From JANQJA01 sp040880285 (GTDB lineage Bacteria; Pseudomonadota; Gammaproteobacteria; Pseudomonadales; Azotimanducaceae): a DNA stretch of 64,000 nt. The notes under the pieces were generated by a model. That model saw only the letters and a program-made list of their open reading frames with translations. It was not told the DNA's origin and searched no databases. Shown piece by piece: positions 42,455-52,437 of the stretch (within the stretch, counting starts at the first letter, position 1; the number at the start of each line of letters is the position of its first letter). The DNA is taken from the NCBI GenBank assembly GCA_040880285.1, contig JBBDIT010000073.1, positions 5,276 through 69,275 of the forward strand. The letters run 5' to 3'. A program made the translations under genes and the position numbers.

Positions 42455-42744
42455 GGACTCCGGGGTTTCTCAACCAACAAGAAGAAGGTTTCACCTTCCT
42501 TGATCATGCCAAACTCACTGCGCGCTTTTTCTTCGATCGCATCAAACCCATTTTTCAGGTCTTTGATTTCCGCTCGCAGTACCTTATTGCGTTGTATTTT
42601 GCTTTCATTCGCCAGACGTTGGGTTTCTGCTCGTTCCGCCAGCGCATGCGCATGAGCCAGGCTACCTTCTCCAATCCAGAGGCGTACCTGCAATCCGATG
42701 ACCACAAGGCCAAGAAATGCGATCAACACCCGGCGTCTGGTCAT
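42451..42744 (-). CDS. ftsB: Cell division protein FtsB
   Basis: A 97-residue protein with one N-terminal membrane helix ('RVLIAFLGLVVIGLQVRLWIG') and a periplasmic coiled coil ('ALAERAETQRLANESKIQRN'), then 'ARSEFGMIKEGETFFLLVEK', the FtsB C-terminal motif. It bridges FtsL and FtsQ in the divisome. The ATG at 42744 overlaps the eno stop in TAATG. The neighbour ispD is usual. Confidence 0.93.
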   Translation of the reverse strand: MTRRRVLIAFLGLVVIGLQVRLWIGEGSLAHAHALAERAETQRLANESKIQRNKVLRAEIKDLKNGFDAIEEKARSEFGMIKEGETFFLLVEKPRSP

Positions 42745-44027
42745 TACCGTCTGAACTCCGCCAGCCCTTTGTAAAGCGCATCTGACTGGTCTTCGATTCG
42801 CAGTAGTCGGTTGTATTTGGCAACCCGGTCTGACCTGCACAGGGAACCGGTCTTGATCTGGCCCGCGGCCGTGGCAACCGCCAGGTCAGCAATCGTGGTG
42901 TCCTCGGTTTCCCCGGATCGATGAGAAATCACTGCCGTATAGTTTGCGGCCCTGGCCATCTGAATGGCGGCGAAGGTCTCTGTCAAGGTACCAATCTGGT
43001 TGAGTTTAATGAGGATAGAATTGGCCACACCCGTATCAATGCCTTTTTTGAGCATGGCCGAATTGGTAACGAACAGGTCATCTCCCACCAGTTGGATCTT
43101 GTCACCCAATTGAGCCGTTAGATGAGCCCAACCTTCCCAGTCGCTTTCATCGAGACCATCTTCGATCGTAATGATGGGGTAACGATTGACGAGGTCATCC
43201 AGGTACCCGGTAAATTCCTTCGAGTCGAAACGGCGGTTTTCGCTGGCAAGGACATAGCTGCCATTTTTGTAGAATTCAGACGCAGCACAATCGAGCCCCA
43301 AAAATACGTCCTTACCTGCCACGTAACCCGCCTTGTCGATAGATTCCATAATGACTTCGAGTGCAGCCTCGTTGCTGGGCAGGTCCGGCGCGAATCCACC
43401 TTCATCACCAACGGCCGTGCTCAATCCACGATCTGAAAGGGCGGATTTCAAAGTATGGAAAATCTCAGCGCCACAGCGCAGTGCCTCGGAGAAATTCGCC
43501 GCGCCGGTCGGCAGAATCATAAACTCCTGAATGTCGACATTGTTATCCGCATGTTCGCCGCCATTCAAAATGTTCATCATGGGCACCGGCATACTATAGC
43601 GACCCGGGCTACCATCGAGCTCTGCCAGGTATTCATACAGTGCCATCTGCTTTGCCTGGGCAGCGGCTTTTGCTGCCGCCAGCGAAACCGCAAGAATGGC
43701 ATTCGCTCCCAGTTTTCCCTTATTCGGTGTCCCGTCCACCTCCAGCATACGCAGGTCAAGGTCACGCTGATCCTCTACATCACGGCCAAGCAGCGGTTCA
43801 CGTATTTTTGTATTCACATTCTCAACTGCAATCAATACGCCTTTGCCTTTATAGCGAAGCGGATCCTTGTCTCGTAGCTCCAACGCCTCACGAGAACCGG
43901 TGGATGCACCGGAAGGCACGCAGGCACTGGCAACCATTCCATTGTCGAGCTCCACCTCCGCTTCCACGGTAGGATTACCTCTCGAGTCGAGTATTTCCCT
44001 TGCCCTGATGTCCGTAATTTCCGTCAA
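42744..44027 (-). CDS. eno: Enolase
   Basis: A 427-residue glycolytic enzyme. 'IKLNQIGTLTETFAAIQMA' near 340, 'ISHRSGETEDTTIADLAVA' near 370 and 'GGEHADNNVDIQEFMILP' near 155 carry the Lys, His, Arg and metal-binding residues; 'ASTGSREALELRD' is the N-terminal mobile loop. It converts 2-phosphoglycerate to phosphoenolpyruvate, which kdsA, 62 bases upstream, uses. Confidence 0.97.
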   Translation of the reverse strand: MTEITDIRAREILDSRGNPTVEAEVELDNGMVASACVPSGASTGSREALELRDKDPLRYKGKGVLIAVENVNTKIREPLLGRDVEDQRDLDLRMLEVDGTPNKGKLGANAILAVSLAAAKAAAQAKQMALYEYLAELDGSPGRYSMPVPMMNILNGGEHADNNVDIQEFMILPTGAANFSEALRCGAEIFHTLKSALSDRGLSTAVGDEGGFAPDLPSNEAALEVIMESIDKAGYVAGKDVFLGLDCAASEFYKNGSYVLASENRRFDSKEFTGYLDDLVNRYPIITIEDGLDESDWEGWAHLTAQLGDKIQLVGDDLFVTNSAMLKKGIDTGVANSILIKLNQIGTLTETFAAIQMARAANYTAVISHRSGETEDTTIADLAVATAAGQIKTGSLCRSDRVAKYNRLLRIEDQSDALYKGLAEFRR

Positions 44028-44089
44028 ACGCCTGCAACTCCCTATTTTCCTGTTAATTGCTTACTGGTTCGATATCCACCATTGACCAG

Positions 44090-44926
44090 CTACAACCCGG
44101 TGACTGGCTGATGATCGACCGATTTAATCACCCTATCGATTTGTTTCAATACCGACAAAAGCTCACGCATCTGCCCCAATGGCCAGGAATTGGGACCGTC
44201 GCTCAATGCCTTGTCAGGGTCCGGATGTGTTTCCATAAAAAGGCCGTCTATCCCAACTCCAACCGCCGCCCTTGCAAGCACCGGCACCATTTCACGCTGG
44301 CCACCGGAACTGGCGCCCTGTCCGCCCGGTAGCTGGACGCTGTGAGTTGCATCAAATACAACAGGGCAACCAATCTCTTTCATCACCGCCAGCGATCGCA
44401 TGTCGGAAACCAGATTGTTATAGCCAAAGCTCACGCCACGTTCACACACCATAATTGATTCGTTGCCGGTCGCCGCTGCCTTTCGGTAGACGTGCTCCAT
44501 ATCCCAGGGCGCAAGAAACTGGCCCTTTTTTATGTTGACCGGCAACCCGGTTTCCGCCACCGCCTGAATAAAGCCGGTTTGGCGACACAGGAAAGCCGGC
44601 GTCTGCAATACCGACACCACGTCAGCAACTTCAGCAAGTGGCGTATCTTCGTGCACGTCGGTCAGGACTGGCACGCCTGTTTGTCTTTTCACCTCATCGA
44701 GTATACGAAGGCCAGCTTCGAGGCCCGGTCCGCGAAAACTTTCATGAGATGAACGGTTTGCCTTGTCGAATGAGCTCTTGTAGATAAACCGGATATCGAG
44801 ACTGTCGCAGATCTCCTTTAAGGTTCCTGCAGTCTCAATTGCCATCTGTTCTGATTCGATCACACAGGTACCTGCGATCAAAAAGAACGGCCTGCCTTCT
44901 CCAACTTCAAAGTCACAAAGCTTCAT
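44090..44926 (-). CDS. kdsA: 2-dehydro-3-deoxyphosphooctonate aldolase
   Basis: A 278-residue TIM-barrel enzyme that condenses phosphoenolpyruvate with arabinose-5-phosphate to Kdo-8-phosphate for lipopolysaccharide. 'FIYKSSFDKANRSSHESFRGPG' and 'PVLTDVHEDTPLAEVADVV' are active-site regions; 'DATHSVQLPGG' and 'ETHPDPDKALSDGPNSWPL' complete the family pattern. An Asn in the 'VNIKKGQFL' segment fits the metal-independent class. Confidence 0.96.
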   Translation of the reverse strand: MKLCDFEVGEGRPFFLIAGTCVIESEQMAIETAGTLKEICDSLDIRFIYKSSFDKANRSSHESFRGPGLEAGLRILDEVKRQTGVPVLTDVHEDTPLAEVADVVSVLQTPAFLCRQTGFIQAVAETGLPVNIKKGQFLAPWDMEHVYRKAAATGNESIMVCERGVSFGYNNLVSDMRSLAVMKEIGCPVVFDATHSVQLPGGQGASSGGQREMVPVLARAAVGVGIDGLFMETHPDPDKALSDGPNSWPLGQMRELLSVLKQIDRVIKSVDHQPVTGL

Positions 44927-45045
44927 TCATTCTCTGCTGTTTTAGTGATTAAGTGCCCTCTTTGGCACCTTGTTCGACGCTATGTTCCGCGCCAGCAATT
45001 AAAGGATGGAACCCAAAACCGCAATTTTATCTGTCCCCACAGGGT

Positions 45046-46671
45046 TTATAAATGTTTTTGCTCGTATGCGGCATTGATAAAACTGGTAAATAGCGGATGT
45101 CCGTCCCGCGGGGTCGAAGTGAATTCCGGATGGAACTGACAGGCGATGAACCACGGATGATCCCTGATCTCGATCACTTCGACCAGAGACTGGTCGCTGG
45201 AACGCCCGGCTATACCAAGGCCGGCATCTTCCAGCTGCTTGACGTAAGTGCCATTGACTTCATATCGATGCCGGTGACGTTCCTTGATATCGGCGCGACC
45301 GTAGATTTTGTATGTCAATGAGTCGCATGCCAGGTGACACACCTGGGCCCCCATCCGCATGGTCCCACCGAGGTCTGAATTTTCGTCTCGCACTTCCAGT
45401 TTGCCATCCGTCTGCATCCACTCGGTAATCAGCGCGATCACCGGATGAGGTGTCTGGGGATTGATTTCAGTCGTATTGGCATTCTCGAGCCCCGCTACAT
45501 TACGCGCAAAGTCAATTACCGCGGCATGCAGGCCATAGCAAATACCGAGATAAGGTACCTTGTGCTCACGAGCATAGCGTGCCGCGGCAATTTTGCCTTC
45601 AAAGCCGCGCTCACCAAACCCGCCCGGGACCAGGATGGCATCCGCATCTTCCAGTATTGAGGCGCCTTTTCGCACCACATCCTCAGAATCGACGAACTTC
45701 ACGTCCACCCGTGTATCAGTATGGATACCAGCATGCACAATGGCCTCTGTCAGGGACTTATAGGCATCCAGCAGGTCCATGTACTTGCCAACCATCACCA
45801 GCTTTACGGTCCTTGTGGGATGCAGGTGGGCATTGGCAACCCGTTCCCATTCGGAAAGATCGGCAACAGGGCAGTCAAGGCCAAGTTTTTCCACAACGAT
45901 GTCATCCAGCTTTTGCTCATGCAGCAAAAACGGGATCTGGTAGATGGACTCGACATCCATCAATGGAATAACCGCGTTACGTTCAACGTTGGTAAAGAGT
46001 GCAATTTTTTCACGAGCCGATGCGGGGATTTCGTGATCCGAGCGCACTATCAGAATGTCTGGTTGCAGACCGATAGAGCGCAGTTCCTTGACCGAATGCT
46101 GGGTCGGTTTGGTTTTGGTTTCACCGGCAGTCGCAATATAGGGTACCAGCGTCAGGTGCATAAAGATGGCATTACGGGAGCCGACTTCGAACCTCAATTG
46201 GCGTGCGGCTTCAAGGAATGGCTGGGACTCGATATCCCCAACGGTACCGCCGATCTCAACGATCGCAACATCGCTACCCTCGGCACCGGCGATTATCCTG
46301 CGCTTGATCTCATCGGTAATATGGGGAATAACCTGAATCGTTGCCCCGAGATAGTCCCCACGACGTTCACGGGCAATGACATCAGCATAGACCTGTCCCG
46401 TTGTGAAATTATTGTCCCTGGTCATGGTTGTGCGAATGAAACGCTCATAATGGCCAAGGTCGAGGTCGGTTTCAGTCCCGTCCTCGGTGACGAATACCTC
46501 GCCATGCTGGAGCGGGCTCATGGTGCCGGGATCCACGTTGATATAGGGATCCAGTTTCAGCATGGTAACTTTCAGGTTTCTCGCCTCAAGAATAGCACCA
46601 AGCGAGGCGGCGGTTATGCCTTTCCCCAATGAGGAAACAACACCACCCGTAACAAATATAAAGCGAGACAT
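45046..46671 (-). CDS. pyrG: CTP synthase
   Basis: A 541-residue enzyme that aminates UTP. The synthetase domain starts 'MSRFIFVTGGVVSSLGKGITAASLG', a P-loop. The glutaminase domain has the nucleophile Cys in 'GICYGLHAAVIDFARNV' and the His-Glu pair in 'QFHPEFTSTPRDGHPLF' near 515. Next to the Cys the usual 'GMQ' is 'GLH', so a normally conserved Gln is His (see findings). The other motifs are intact. kdsA and eno follow downstream, tilS lies upstream. Confidence 0.96.
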   Translation of the reverse strand: MSRFIFVTGGVVSSLGKGITAASLGAILEARNLKVTMLKLDPYINVDPGTMSPLQHGEVFVTEDGTETDLDLGHYERFIRTTMTRDNNFTTGQVYADVIARERRGDYLGATIQVIPHITDEIKRRIIAGAEGSDVAIVEIGGTVGDIESQPFLEAARQLRFEVGSRNAIFMHLTLVPYIATAGETKTKPTQHSVKELRSIGLQPDILIVRSDHEIPASAREKIALFTNVERNAVIPLMDVESIYQIPFLLHEQKLDDIVVEKLGLDCPVADLSEWERVANAHLHPTRTVKLVMVGKYMDLLDAYKSLTEAIVHAGIHTDTRVDVKFVDSEDVVRKGASILEDADAILVPGGFGERGFEGKIAAARYAREHKVPYLGICYGLHAAVIDFARNVAGLENANTTEINPQTPHPVIALITEWMQTDGKLEVRDENSDLGGTMRMGAQVCHLACDSLTYKIYGRADIKERHRHRYEVNGTYVKQLEDAGLGIAGRSSDQSLVEVIEIRDHPWFIACQFHPEFTSTPRDGHPLFTSFINAAYEQKHL

Positions 46672-46753
46672 TTAACTCCCATCGAGACTCAGATATCGGT
46701 CGAAAGGGCTCGACCAAGATGGGATTTAAGAATACCACCTCGGCCCAGGGGTC

Positions 46754-48085
46754 TCAATGTGAATATGGTTGATTCGGCATCTTAAATGACAATTCGACCC
46801 CGGTTTGGTCAGGGGTGGCCGATTTGCCCCCGGCAACCAGCATTGGGACCTGCCAGGTGGGTAGCCCCACGATCGCCACGAGCTCACCACCGACGAATGC
46901 AAGGGGGAGGTAGTCGCGAAGCCAGGCTGGCACACCGGACTCCTGGAACAGGTTTTTGAGCGTTCGGTGATTGCCGCGCAAAAGCGTCTCACCACCTGTC
47001 CGGAATCTGATTTCAATCTCGTCCAATCGATCGACAACAAGCCCCTTCCCCTTAACGGGGTCGGCAGTTATTGTACCGAAGGGTAACAACAACTCGTTAA
47101 CTGAGTGATCATCGCCGGAATGAAAGTGGTAACTCACCGACGGCACAACTGACGGCGTTTGATCTGTCAGGAAAATATGATCCCCAACCCTTCTAAGACA
47201 CACGCCTTGCCAGGTTACCAGTGGGCTCGCGTCCTGCCTCGATGATTTGAGCGTATCCAGTTCGCTCGCGAGCATCGCGCCACCAGGTAAGGGCAAGCCA
47301 AAACTGTGCACCCAGTACCTGATAACATTCCGGCGCCGGGTGACCGGCAGCGTCCAGAGTTCAGGAATCGAGACACCGCCACGCTCATCAAGCAACGCTA
47401 ACAGGTCTTTTTCACCAATATAATCAATAAGTTGTACAACTTCTTCATCACGCTGGATCGCTTGCAGCACCGCCTCACGCACTGCCGGCCAACGCGTCTG
47501 AACCATCGGCAGAAGCTCATGGCGGATAAAGTTACGATTGAAACTGGTATCCGCATTGCTGGTGTCGTCAATCCATGCAAGTTCATGGTCCCGTGCATAG
47601 CGGAGTAGTGAGGCGCGCGTGACCTGCAACAAAGGACGCAGGAGATTTGCGCAGCCAATGGCACGCGTCACCGGCATACCGGCAACACCGGGTCGATTGC
47701 TACCCCGGAACAGGTGCATAAGCGCCGATTCAACCTGGTCGTCAGCATGGTGCGCCAGTAGCATCACGTCGCCTTTCTTAAGAAATGTTTCAAATGCCCG
47801 ATAGCGCGCGTCACGGGCATTGCCTTCAACATTTCCTTGCGGCGACACGTCCACCTTCATACAAGTGACCGGAACGCCAAGGTCATCGCAGGTGGCAATA
47901 ACATGCGCCTGCCACTCGTCGGCACTTATTGCCAGACCGTGGTTAATGTGTAACGCAACAACCGGATAACCCGTTTTTTTTGCAAGATGCAGCAGCACAT
48001 GCGAGTCGAGGCCACCACTATATCCCACCACCAGGCGCGCCGGATTAAAACGCTTCAACCTTGCCAGCATTTCTTCGCTAAACAT
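46754..48085 (-). CDS. tilS: tRNA(Ile)-lysidine synthase
   Basis: A 443-residue ATP-pyrophosphatase that changes C34 of tRNA-Ile2 to lysidine. 'LVVGYSGGLDSHVLLHLA' is the PP-loop with the SGGxDS motif; 'LLAHHADDQVESALMHLFRGSN' is the second signature. Linker and C-terminal TilS domains follow. The ATG at 48085 is chosen with CAGG upstream; the frame also opens at a GTG at 48109. The accA gene, usual between dnaE and tilS, is missing here. Confidence 0.93.
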   Translation of the reverse strand: MFSEEMLARLKRFNPARLVVGYSGGLDSHVLLHLAKKTGYPVVALHINHGLAISADEWQAHVIATCDDLGVPVTCMKVDVSPQGNVEGNARDARYRAFETFLKKGDVMLLAHHADDQVESALMHLFRGSNRPGVAGMPVTRAIGCANLLRPLLQVTRASLLRYARDHELAWIDDTSNADTSFNRNFIRHELLPMVQTRWPAVREAVLQAIQRDEEVVQLIDYIGEKDLLALLDERGGVSIPELWTLPVTRRRNVIRYWVHSFGLPLPGGAMLASELDTLKSSRQDASPLVTWQGVCLRRVGDHIFLTDQTPSVVPSVSYHFHSGDDHSVNELLLPFGTITADPVKGKGLVVDRLDEIEIRFRTGGETLLRGNHRTLKNLFQESGVPAWLRDYLPLAFVGGELVAIVGLPTWQVPMLVAGGKSATPDQTGVELSFKMPNQPYSH

Positions 48086-48162
48086 GCGCTTGCCTGATCC
48101 TTCGTGCACCCTGACGGATTAACAAAGGCGATGGGTTACCTGAAATTCGATTGCTTTGGCCA

Positions 48163-51100
48163 CTAATAATCCAGCTGGACCATCTCGGTTCCATAGTGAT
48201 CCCGCAAGTTTTGTATCAAGTCATCATCCGGAACGACTCGCCAATTATCACCCAGTACGATATCCCCTTTCGCGTCAAGGCGCTGGTAGTTAACGTACAC
48301 GGGGCATCCCTGGCCGGCGGACTCCCGATACGGGATCAGGATCTCCTGGAGCTCGCTAACAAAGTCATGCCCCAGACACTGGCCATCCAACCTGAGCTTC
48401 AGCCGTTTAACCGAGAGCTGGCGTGCTTCACTTAAGTCAAGTATCTCGGTAGCGCGCATACGGACACCACCGGTGAAATCATCGGCCGCGGTCGTACCCT
48501 TGACAACAACAATGGCGTCTTTGTGCAATCTCGCGTGATACTGGGCATAAAGGTCGGCGAATACCGCCACTTCCATGCGTCCACTTTTGTCATCGAGGGT
48601 AATGAATGCGATGGTATCGCCCTTTTTGTTCTTCATGGTCCGAAGGTCAACGATCAGCCCGACTATCCTTTGCTCATCCTTACTCACGCGCAAGTCTGCG
48701 ATCCGTGTCCCTGCAAGATGGCACAGCTCGGCCTTATAGGGATCCAGGGGATGACCTGTCAGGTAGAGGCCGAGCGTATCTTTTTCACGCTGCAGGCGAT
48801 CCTTGAAGGTCATGCACGAGAACGTTTCAAAATGGTTATAGCGCATACCGGGTGACCTACCGGTGAGCATGTCTTCGCCAAACAGGTCAGTCAAACCGCT
48901 GTCCGCATTTCTGGCCTTTTGTTCGGCAATTTTTACCGCGTCTTCGTAATTGGCAAACAATAGTGCGCGTCGATAATCGATCGTATCCGCCACCCCATCG
49001 TCTTTCACCGGCACCAGTTGATCCAATGCACCACAACCGATCAGTGCTTCCACCGCTCGCTTGTTAACCTTGCGGGCATCCACACGCTCACACAGATCGA
49101 ACAGGTCTGTGAAAGGTCCGCCGCTTGCCCGGGCGTTAACGATCGCATCTACCGGCCCCTCACCCAACCCCTTGATGGCCCCAAGACCATAGATAATGCT
49201 GGATTCACTATCGGCGACAAATCGAAATCCACCCCGGTTGACATCCGGTGGCGAAATCGAGAGGCCCATTTCCCGCGCTTCCTCAATATTGATGACCACC
49301 TTGTCCGTGGTCTGCATGTCAGCCGACAGCACAGCCGCCATAAAGTCTGCCGGATAATAGTGTTTAAGCCAGGCCGTCTGGTAGGCCACCAGCGCATAGG
49401 CGACGGAATGGGGTTTATTGAAACCATAGCCGGCGAATTTTTCCATCAGGCCAAATATGTGGTCCGCCTGACCCTCGCTAACGCCTCTCTGTGTGGCACC
49501 CTTGACAAAAATGGCACGTTGTTGCGCCATCTCTTCAGGTTTCTTCTTACCCATGGCGCGGCGCAGCAGGTCGGCATCCGCCAGCGTATAGCCTGCCAGG
49601 ATCTGGGCGATTTGCATCACCTGTTCCTGGTAAAGCATGACGCCATAGGTATCCTCGAGCGCGGGCTTCAAGCTTGGATGCAGATAGTCGACCACTATGC
49701 TGGGGTCGTTTTTGCGGCGGATAAAGTCATCCGCAAGTTGCATGGGACCGGGCCGGAACAAGGCGACCAGGGCGACGATATCACCAAACCGCTCGGGCCT
49801 GACCTTCTTCATCAAGTCCTTCATACCGCGCGATTCCAACTGGAATACTGCTGTGGTTTTTGCCTGTCGCAGATTCGCATAGATCGCCGGGTCCTGCAGG
49901 GGGATCGCGTCTATGTCAATTGGCTCGTCCCTGCGCGCATTAATGCTCTTGACCGCGTTGTCGATAATTGTCAGGGTCCGAAGACCGAGGAAGTCAAACT
50001 TCACGAGCCCCGCCTGCTCAACATCAATCATGTTGAATTGGGTCATGAAGGCGCCACTTTCATCGCAATAGATCGGGCTGAAATCGGTTATTTTAGTCGG
50101 GGCGATCACAACCCCGCCGGCATGCTTGCCTACATTCCGCGCCAGGCCCTCCAGCTTGAACGCCATCTCCATGATTTCCTGGGCATCTTCGTTCTGCTGG
50201 ATGAATTCGACCAGTAGCGGTTCTGTCTCCAGTGCCTTTTCCAGGGTCATGCCCGGATCAAACGGAATCAACTTGGAAAGCTTGTCGGCAAGACCATAAG
50301 GTTTACCCTGTACCCGCGCCACGTCCCGCACCACCGCCTTGGCCGCCATGGTGCCAAAGGTAATAATCTGGGACACGGCCTCGCGGCCATATCGATCCAT
50401 AACGTGCTGGATCACCCGGTCGCGACCATCCATGCAGAAGTCGATGTCGAAGTCGGGCAGCGAAACCCGTTCAGGATTGAGGAAGCGTTCAAATAAAAGG
50501 TCATATTCGAGCGGGTCGACATTGGTGATTTGCAGGGCATAGGCAACCAGCGAACCCGCTCCCGAACCACGCCCAGGGCCCACAGGAATGTCGTTTTCTT
50601 TCGCCCACTTAATAAATTCCATCACAATCAGGAAGTAGCCAGGGAACCCCATGCTGTTAATCACATCCAGTTCGAACGTCAGGCGATCATCGTATGGTTT
50701 GCGCTTGTCCGCATACCCGGGATCCGCCGGATCCAGGATTTTCCTGAGTCGCGCTTCGAGACCCGCGCGAGAAACTTCTTCCAGGTAAGCCTCTTTGGTG
50801 GACCCGGCGGGGATGGGATATTCCGGCAGGTAATAGTTACCAAGGTCGATGTCGACGTTACAGCGCCTTGCAATTTCAACGGTATTCTCCAGCGCTTCCG
50901 GAATATCTTCGAACAACGCAAACATTTCGGCAGGGGACTTCAGGTATTGCTGGTCACTGTGACGTTGTTCCCGCCGGGGATCATCGAGGGTCCTGCTGTC
51001 GTGAATGCAGACCCTGACCTCATGTGCCTCATATTCGTCAGGAATCAAAAAACACACCGCGTTGGTGGCCACAACGGGACACTTTAGTTGCGCTGCCAGC

Positions 51101-51654
51101 GGTATAACGCCATGAATATAGTCTTCTTCGCCCTGTAGCCCGGTCCGTTGCAATTCAATGTAAAAACCATCCGGGAAGACTTGCATCCAACCCCGTAACC
51201 GGTCTTCAGCAAGGTCGGCATTGCCAGCAAGAATTGCCTTGCCGATGTCTCCCTGACGACCACCGGACAAGGCGATGAGGCCACCTGACTGTCCGCTGAG
51301 CCATTGCCGGCGGACCTTACCCCGCAAGGAACCGGTTCCTTCCACGTAGGCCCGGGACAGGAGCTCACACAAGTTGCGATATCCCTCATTAGTACGGGCG
51401 ATCAACACAAGGGGGGTGGGCTCATCATCATCTTCAGTAATGACCTGGATGTCGCTGGCCACGATGGGTTTTACCCCGGCGGCAGCGGCGGCATTCTGGA
51501 ACTTTACCTGGGCGAATAAATTGCTGTTGTCGGTTACCGCCACGGCAGGCATCTGACCCGCCACGACCGCATCCAGCAGGGGCTTGACTCGCACCATCCC
51601 ATCGCTTATCGAGTATTCGGTATGTAAGCGCAGATGAACGAACGTTTGACGCAT
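48163..51654 (-). CDS. dnaE: DNA polymerase III alpha subunit
   Basis: An 1163-residue replicative polymerase. The PHP domain begins 'FVHLRLHTEYSISDG'; the polymerase catalytic Asp residues lie in 'LPDFDIDFCMDGRDRVIQHV' near 400, and a third in the palm near 555. Fingers, a helix-hairpin-helix near 830, and a C-terminal OB domain follow. The length is as in E. coli (1160). It ends 78 bases before the tilS ATG. Confidence 0.97.
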   Translation of the reverse strand: MRQTFVHLRLHTEYSISDGMVRVKPLLDAVVAGQMPAVAVTDNSNLFAQVKFQNAAAAAGVKPIVASDIQVITEDDDEPTPLVLIARTNEGYRNLCELLSRAYVEGTGSLRGKVRRQWLSGQSGGLIALSGGRQGDIGKAILAGNADLAEDRLRGWMQVFPDGFYIELQRTGLQGEEDYIHGVIPLAAQLKCPVVATNAVCFLIPDEYEAHEVRVCIHDSRTLDDPRREQRHSDQQYLKSPAEMFALFEDIPEALENTVEIARRCNVDIDLGNYYLPEYPIPAGSTKEAYLEEVSRAGLEARLRKILDPADPGYADKRKPYDDRLTFELDVINSMGFPGYFLIVMEFIKWAKENDIPVGPGRGSGAGSLVAYALQITNVDPLEYDLLFERFLNPERVSLPDFDIDFCMDGRDRVIQHVMDRYGREAVSQIITFGTMAAKAVVRDVARVQGKPYGLADKLSKLIPFDPGMTLEKALETEPLLVEFIQQNEDAQEIMEMAFKLEGLARNVGKHAGGVVIAPTKITDFSPIYCDESGAFMTQFNMIDVEQAGLVKFDFLGLRTLTIIDNAVKSINARRDEPIDIDAIPLQDPAIYANLRQAKTTAVFQLESRGMKDLMKKVRPERFGDIVALVALFRPGPMQLADDFIRRKNDPSIVVDYLHPSLKPALEDTYGVMLYQEQVMQIAQILAGYTLADADLLRRAMGKKKPEEMAQQRAIFVKGATQRGVSEGQADHIFGLMEKFAGYGFNKPHSVAYALVAYQTAWLKHYYPADFMAAVLSADMQTTDKVVINIEEAREMGLSISPPDVNRGGFRFVADSESSIIYGLGAIKGLGEGPVDAIVNARASGGPFTDLFDLCERVDARKVNKRAVEALIGCGALDQLVPVKDDGVADTIDYRRALLFANYEDAVKIAEQKARNADSGLTDLFGEDMLTGRSPGMRYNHFETFSCMTFKDRLQREKDTLGLYLTGHPLDPYKAELCHLAGTRIADLRVSKDEQRIVGLIVDLRTMKNKKGDTIAFITLDDKSGRMEVAVFADLYAQYHARLHKDAIVVVKGTTAADDFTGGVRMRATEILDLSEARQLSVKRLKLRLDGQCLGHDFVSELQEILIPYRESAGQGCPVYVNYQRLDAKGDIVLGDNWRVVPDDDLIQNLRDHYGTEMVQLDY

Positions 51655-51858
51655 TAGCGAGTTTTTACTTTTCCATTGGTAGAAGGTGGGATAGCCATAA
51701 TATAAACGAACCGGTCGACCTCCTAAAGCGAAAGTTCCTGACCTCGGCCCGACGCGCCGGAGCGCAGGAAAACGGGTCGCCGGCAGAACCTGCGCCTGTA
51801 CTCACCCAGGCGGTAGCAATAGTGTCCGGGAGCCCGCTGTTCGATCTTGAAATAGGGT

Positions 51859-52437
51859 TTATCCCCGGTTCCCAGGCCTTTTACACGGAGCAAATGACTT
51901 GCGGTGTATCTCGGATGGGCCCAACTTTTTTAGCGCTGCCAGGTGTTCACGGGTGGGATAGCCCTTGTGGCGTGCCAGGCCATAATCCGGATAAAGCGAG
52001 TCCAGTTGTACCATTTCACGATCACGCGCAACCTTGGCAATAATCGAGGCGGCCTTGATCGCATCGATCCTGCCATCACCCTTAATGAACCAATCTGCCG
52101 AACACCCGAATTGCGGACACCGGTTGCCATCAACCAGCACATGATCCACCCGGACCCCGAGGCTCGCCACCGCCCGCTGCATGGCGAGCATACTGGCTTC
52201 AAGAATGTTGATGCGGTCAATTTCCTCGACCTCGGCGCGCCCGATGGACCAGGCGATGGCATGGCGCTTGACCGTAGTGTCCAGAGCCTCACGCTGTTTG
52301 GCGGTAAGTGCTTTTGAATCTGACAAGCCCTCAATCTCAAAGAAAGGATCGAGCACTACGGCCGCCGCGACTACTGCTCCTGCCAGCGGTCCACGGCCGA
52401 CCTCGTCGACGCCGGCGCAGAGCTCACGGTAGTACAC
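51859..52437 (-). CDS. rnhB: Ribonuclease HII
   Basis: A 192-residue nuclease that removes RNA from RNA-DNA hybrids. 'GVDEVGRGPLAGAVVAAAVVL' holds the first two acidic residues and the GRG motif; 'DHVLVDGN' and 'AASIIAKVARDREM' contain the others. It starts at a GTG whose G overlaps the lpxB stop (TAGTG). The 204 bases between it and dnaE contain no gene. Confidence 0.96.
   Translation of the reverse strand: MYYRELCAGVDEVGRGPLAGAVVAAAVVLDPFFEIEGLSDSKALTAKQREALDTTVKRHAIAWSIGRAEVEEIDRINILEASMLAMQRAVASLGVRVDHVLVDGNRCPQFGCSADWFIKGDGRIDAIKAASIIAKVARDREMVQLDSLYPDYGLARHKGYPTREHLAALKKLGPSEIHRKSFAPCKRPGNRG

Noticed and set aside
45721..46632. A 303-codon open frame on the plus strand opposite pyrG.
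   Set aside because: It is fully antisense to a conserved, intact pyrG gene and shows no recognisable motif.
49018..50217. A 399-codon open frame on the plus strand opposite dnaE.
   Set aside because: It lies wholly antisense to the conserved dnaE gene. It shows no recognisable domain and is a shadow of the codon bias of dnaE.
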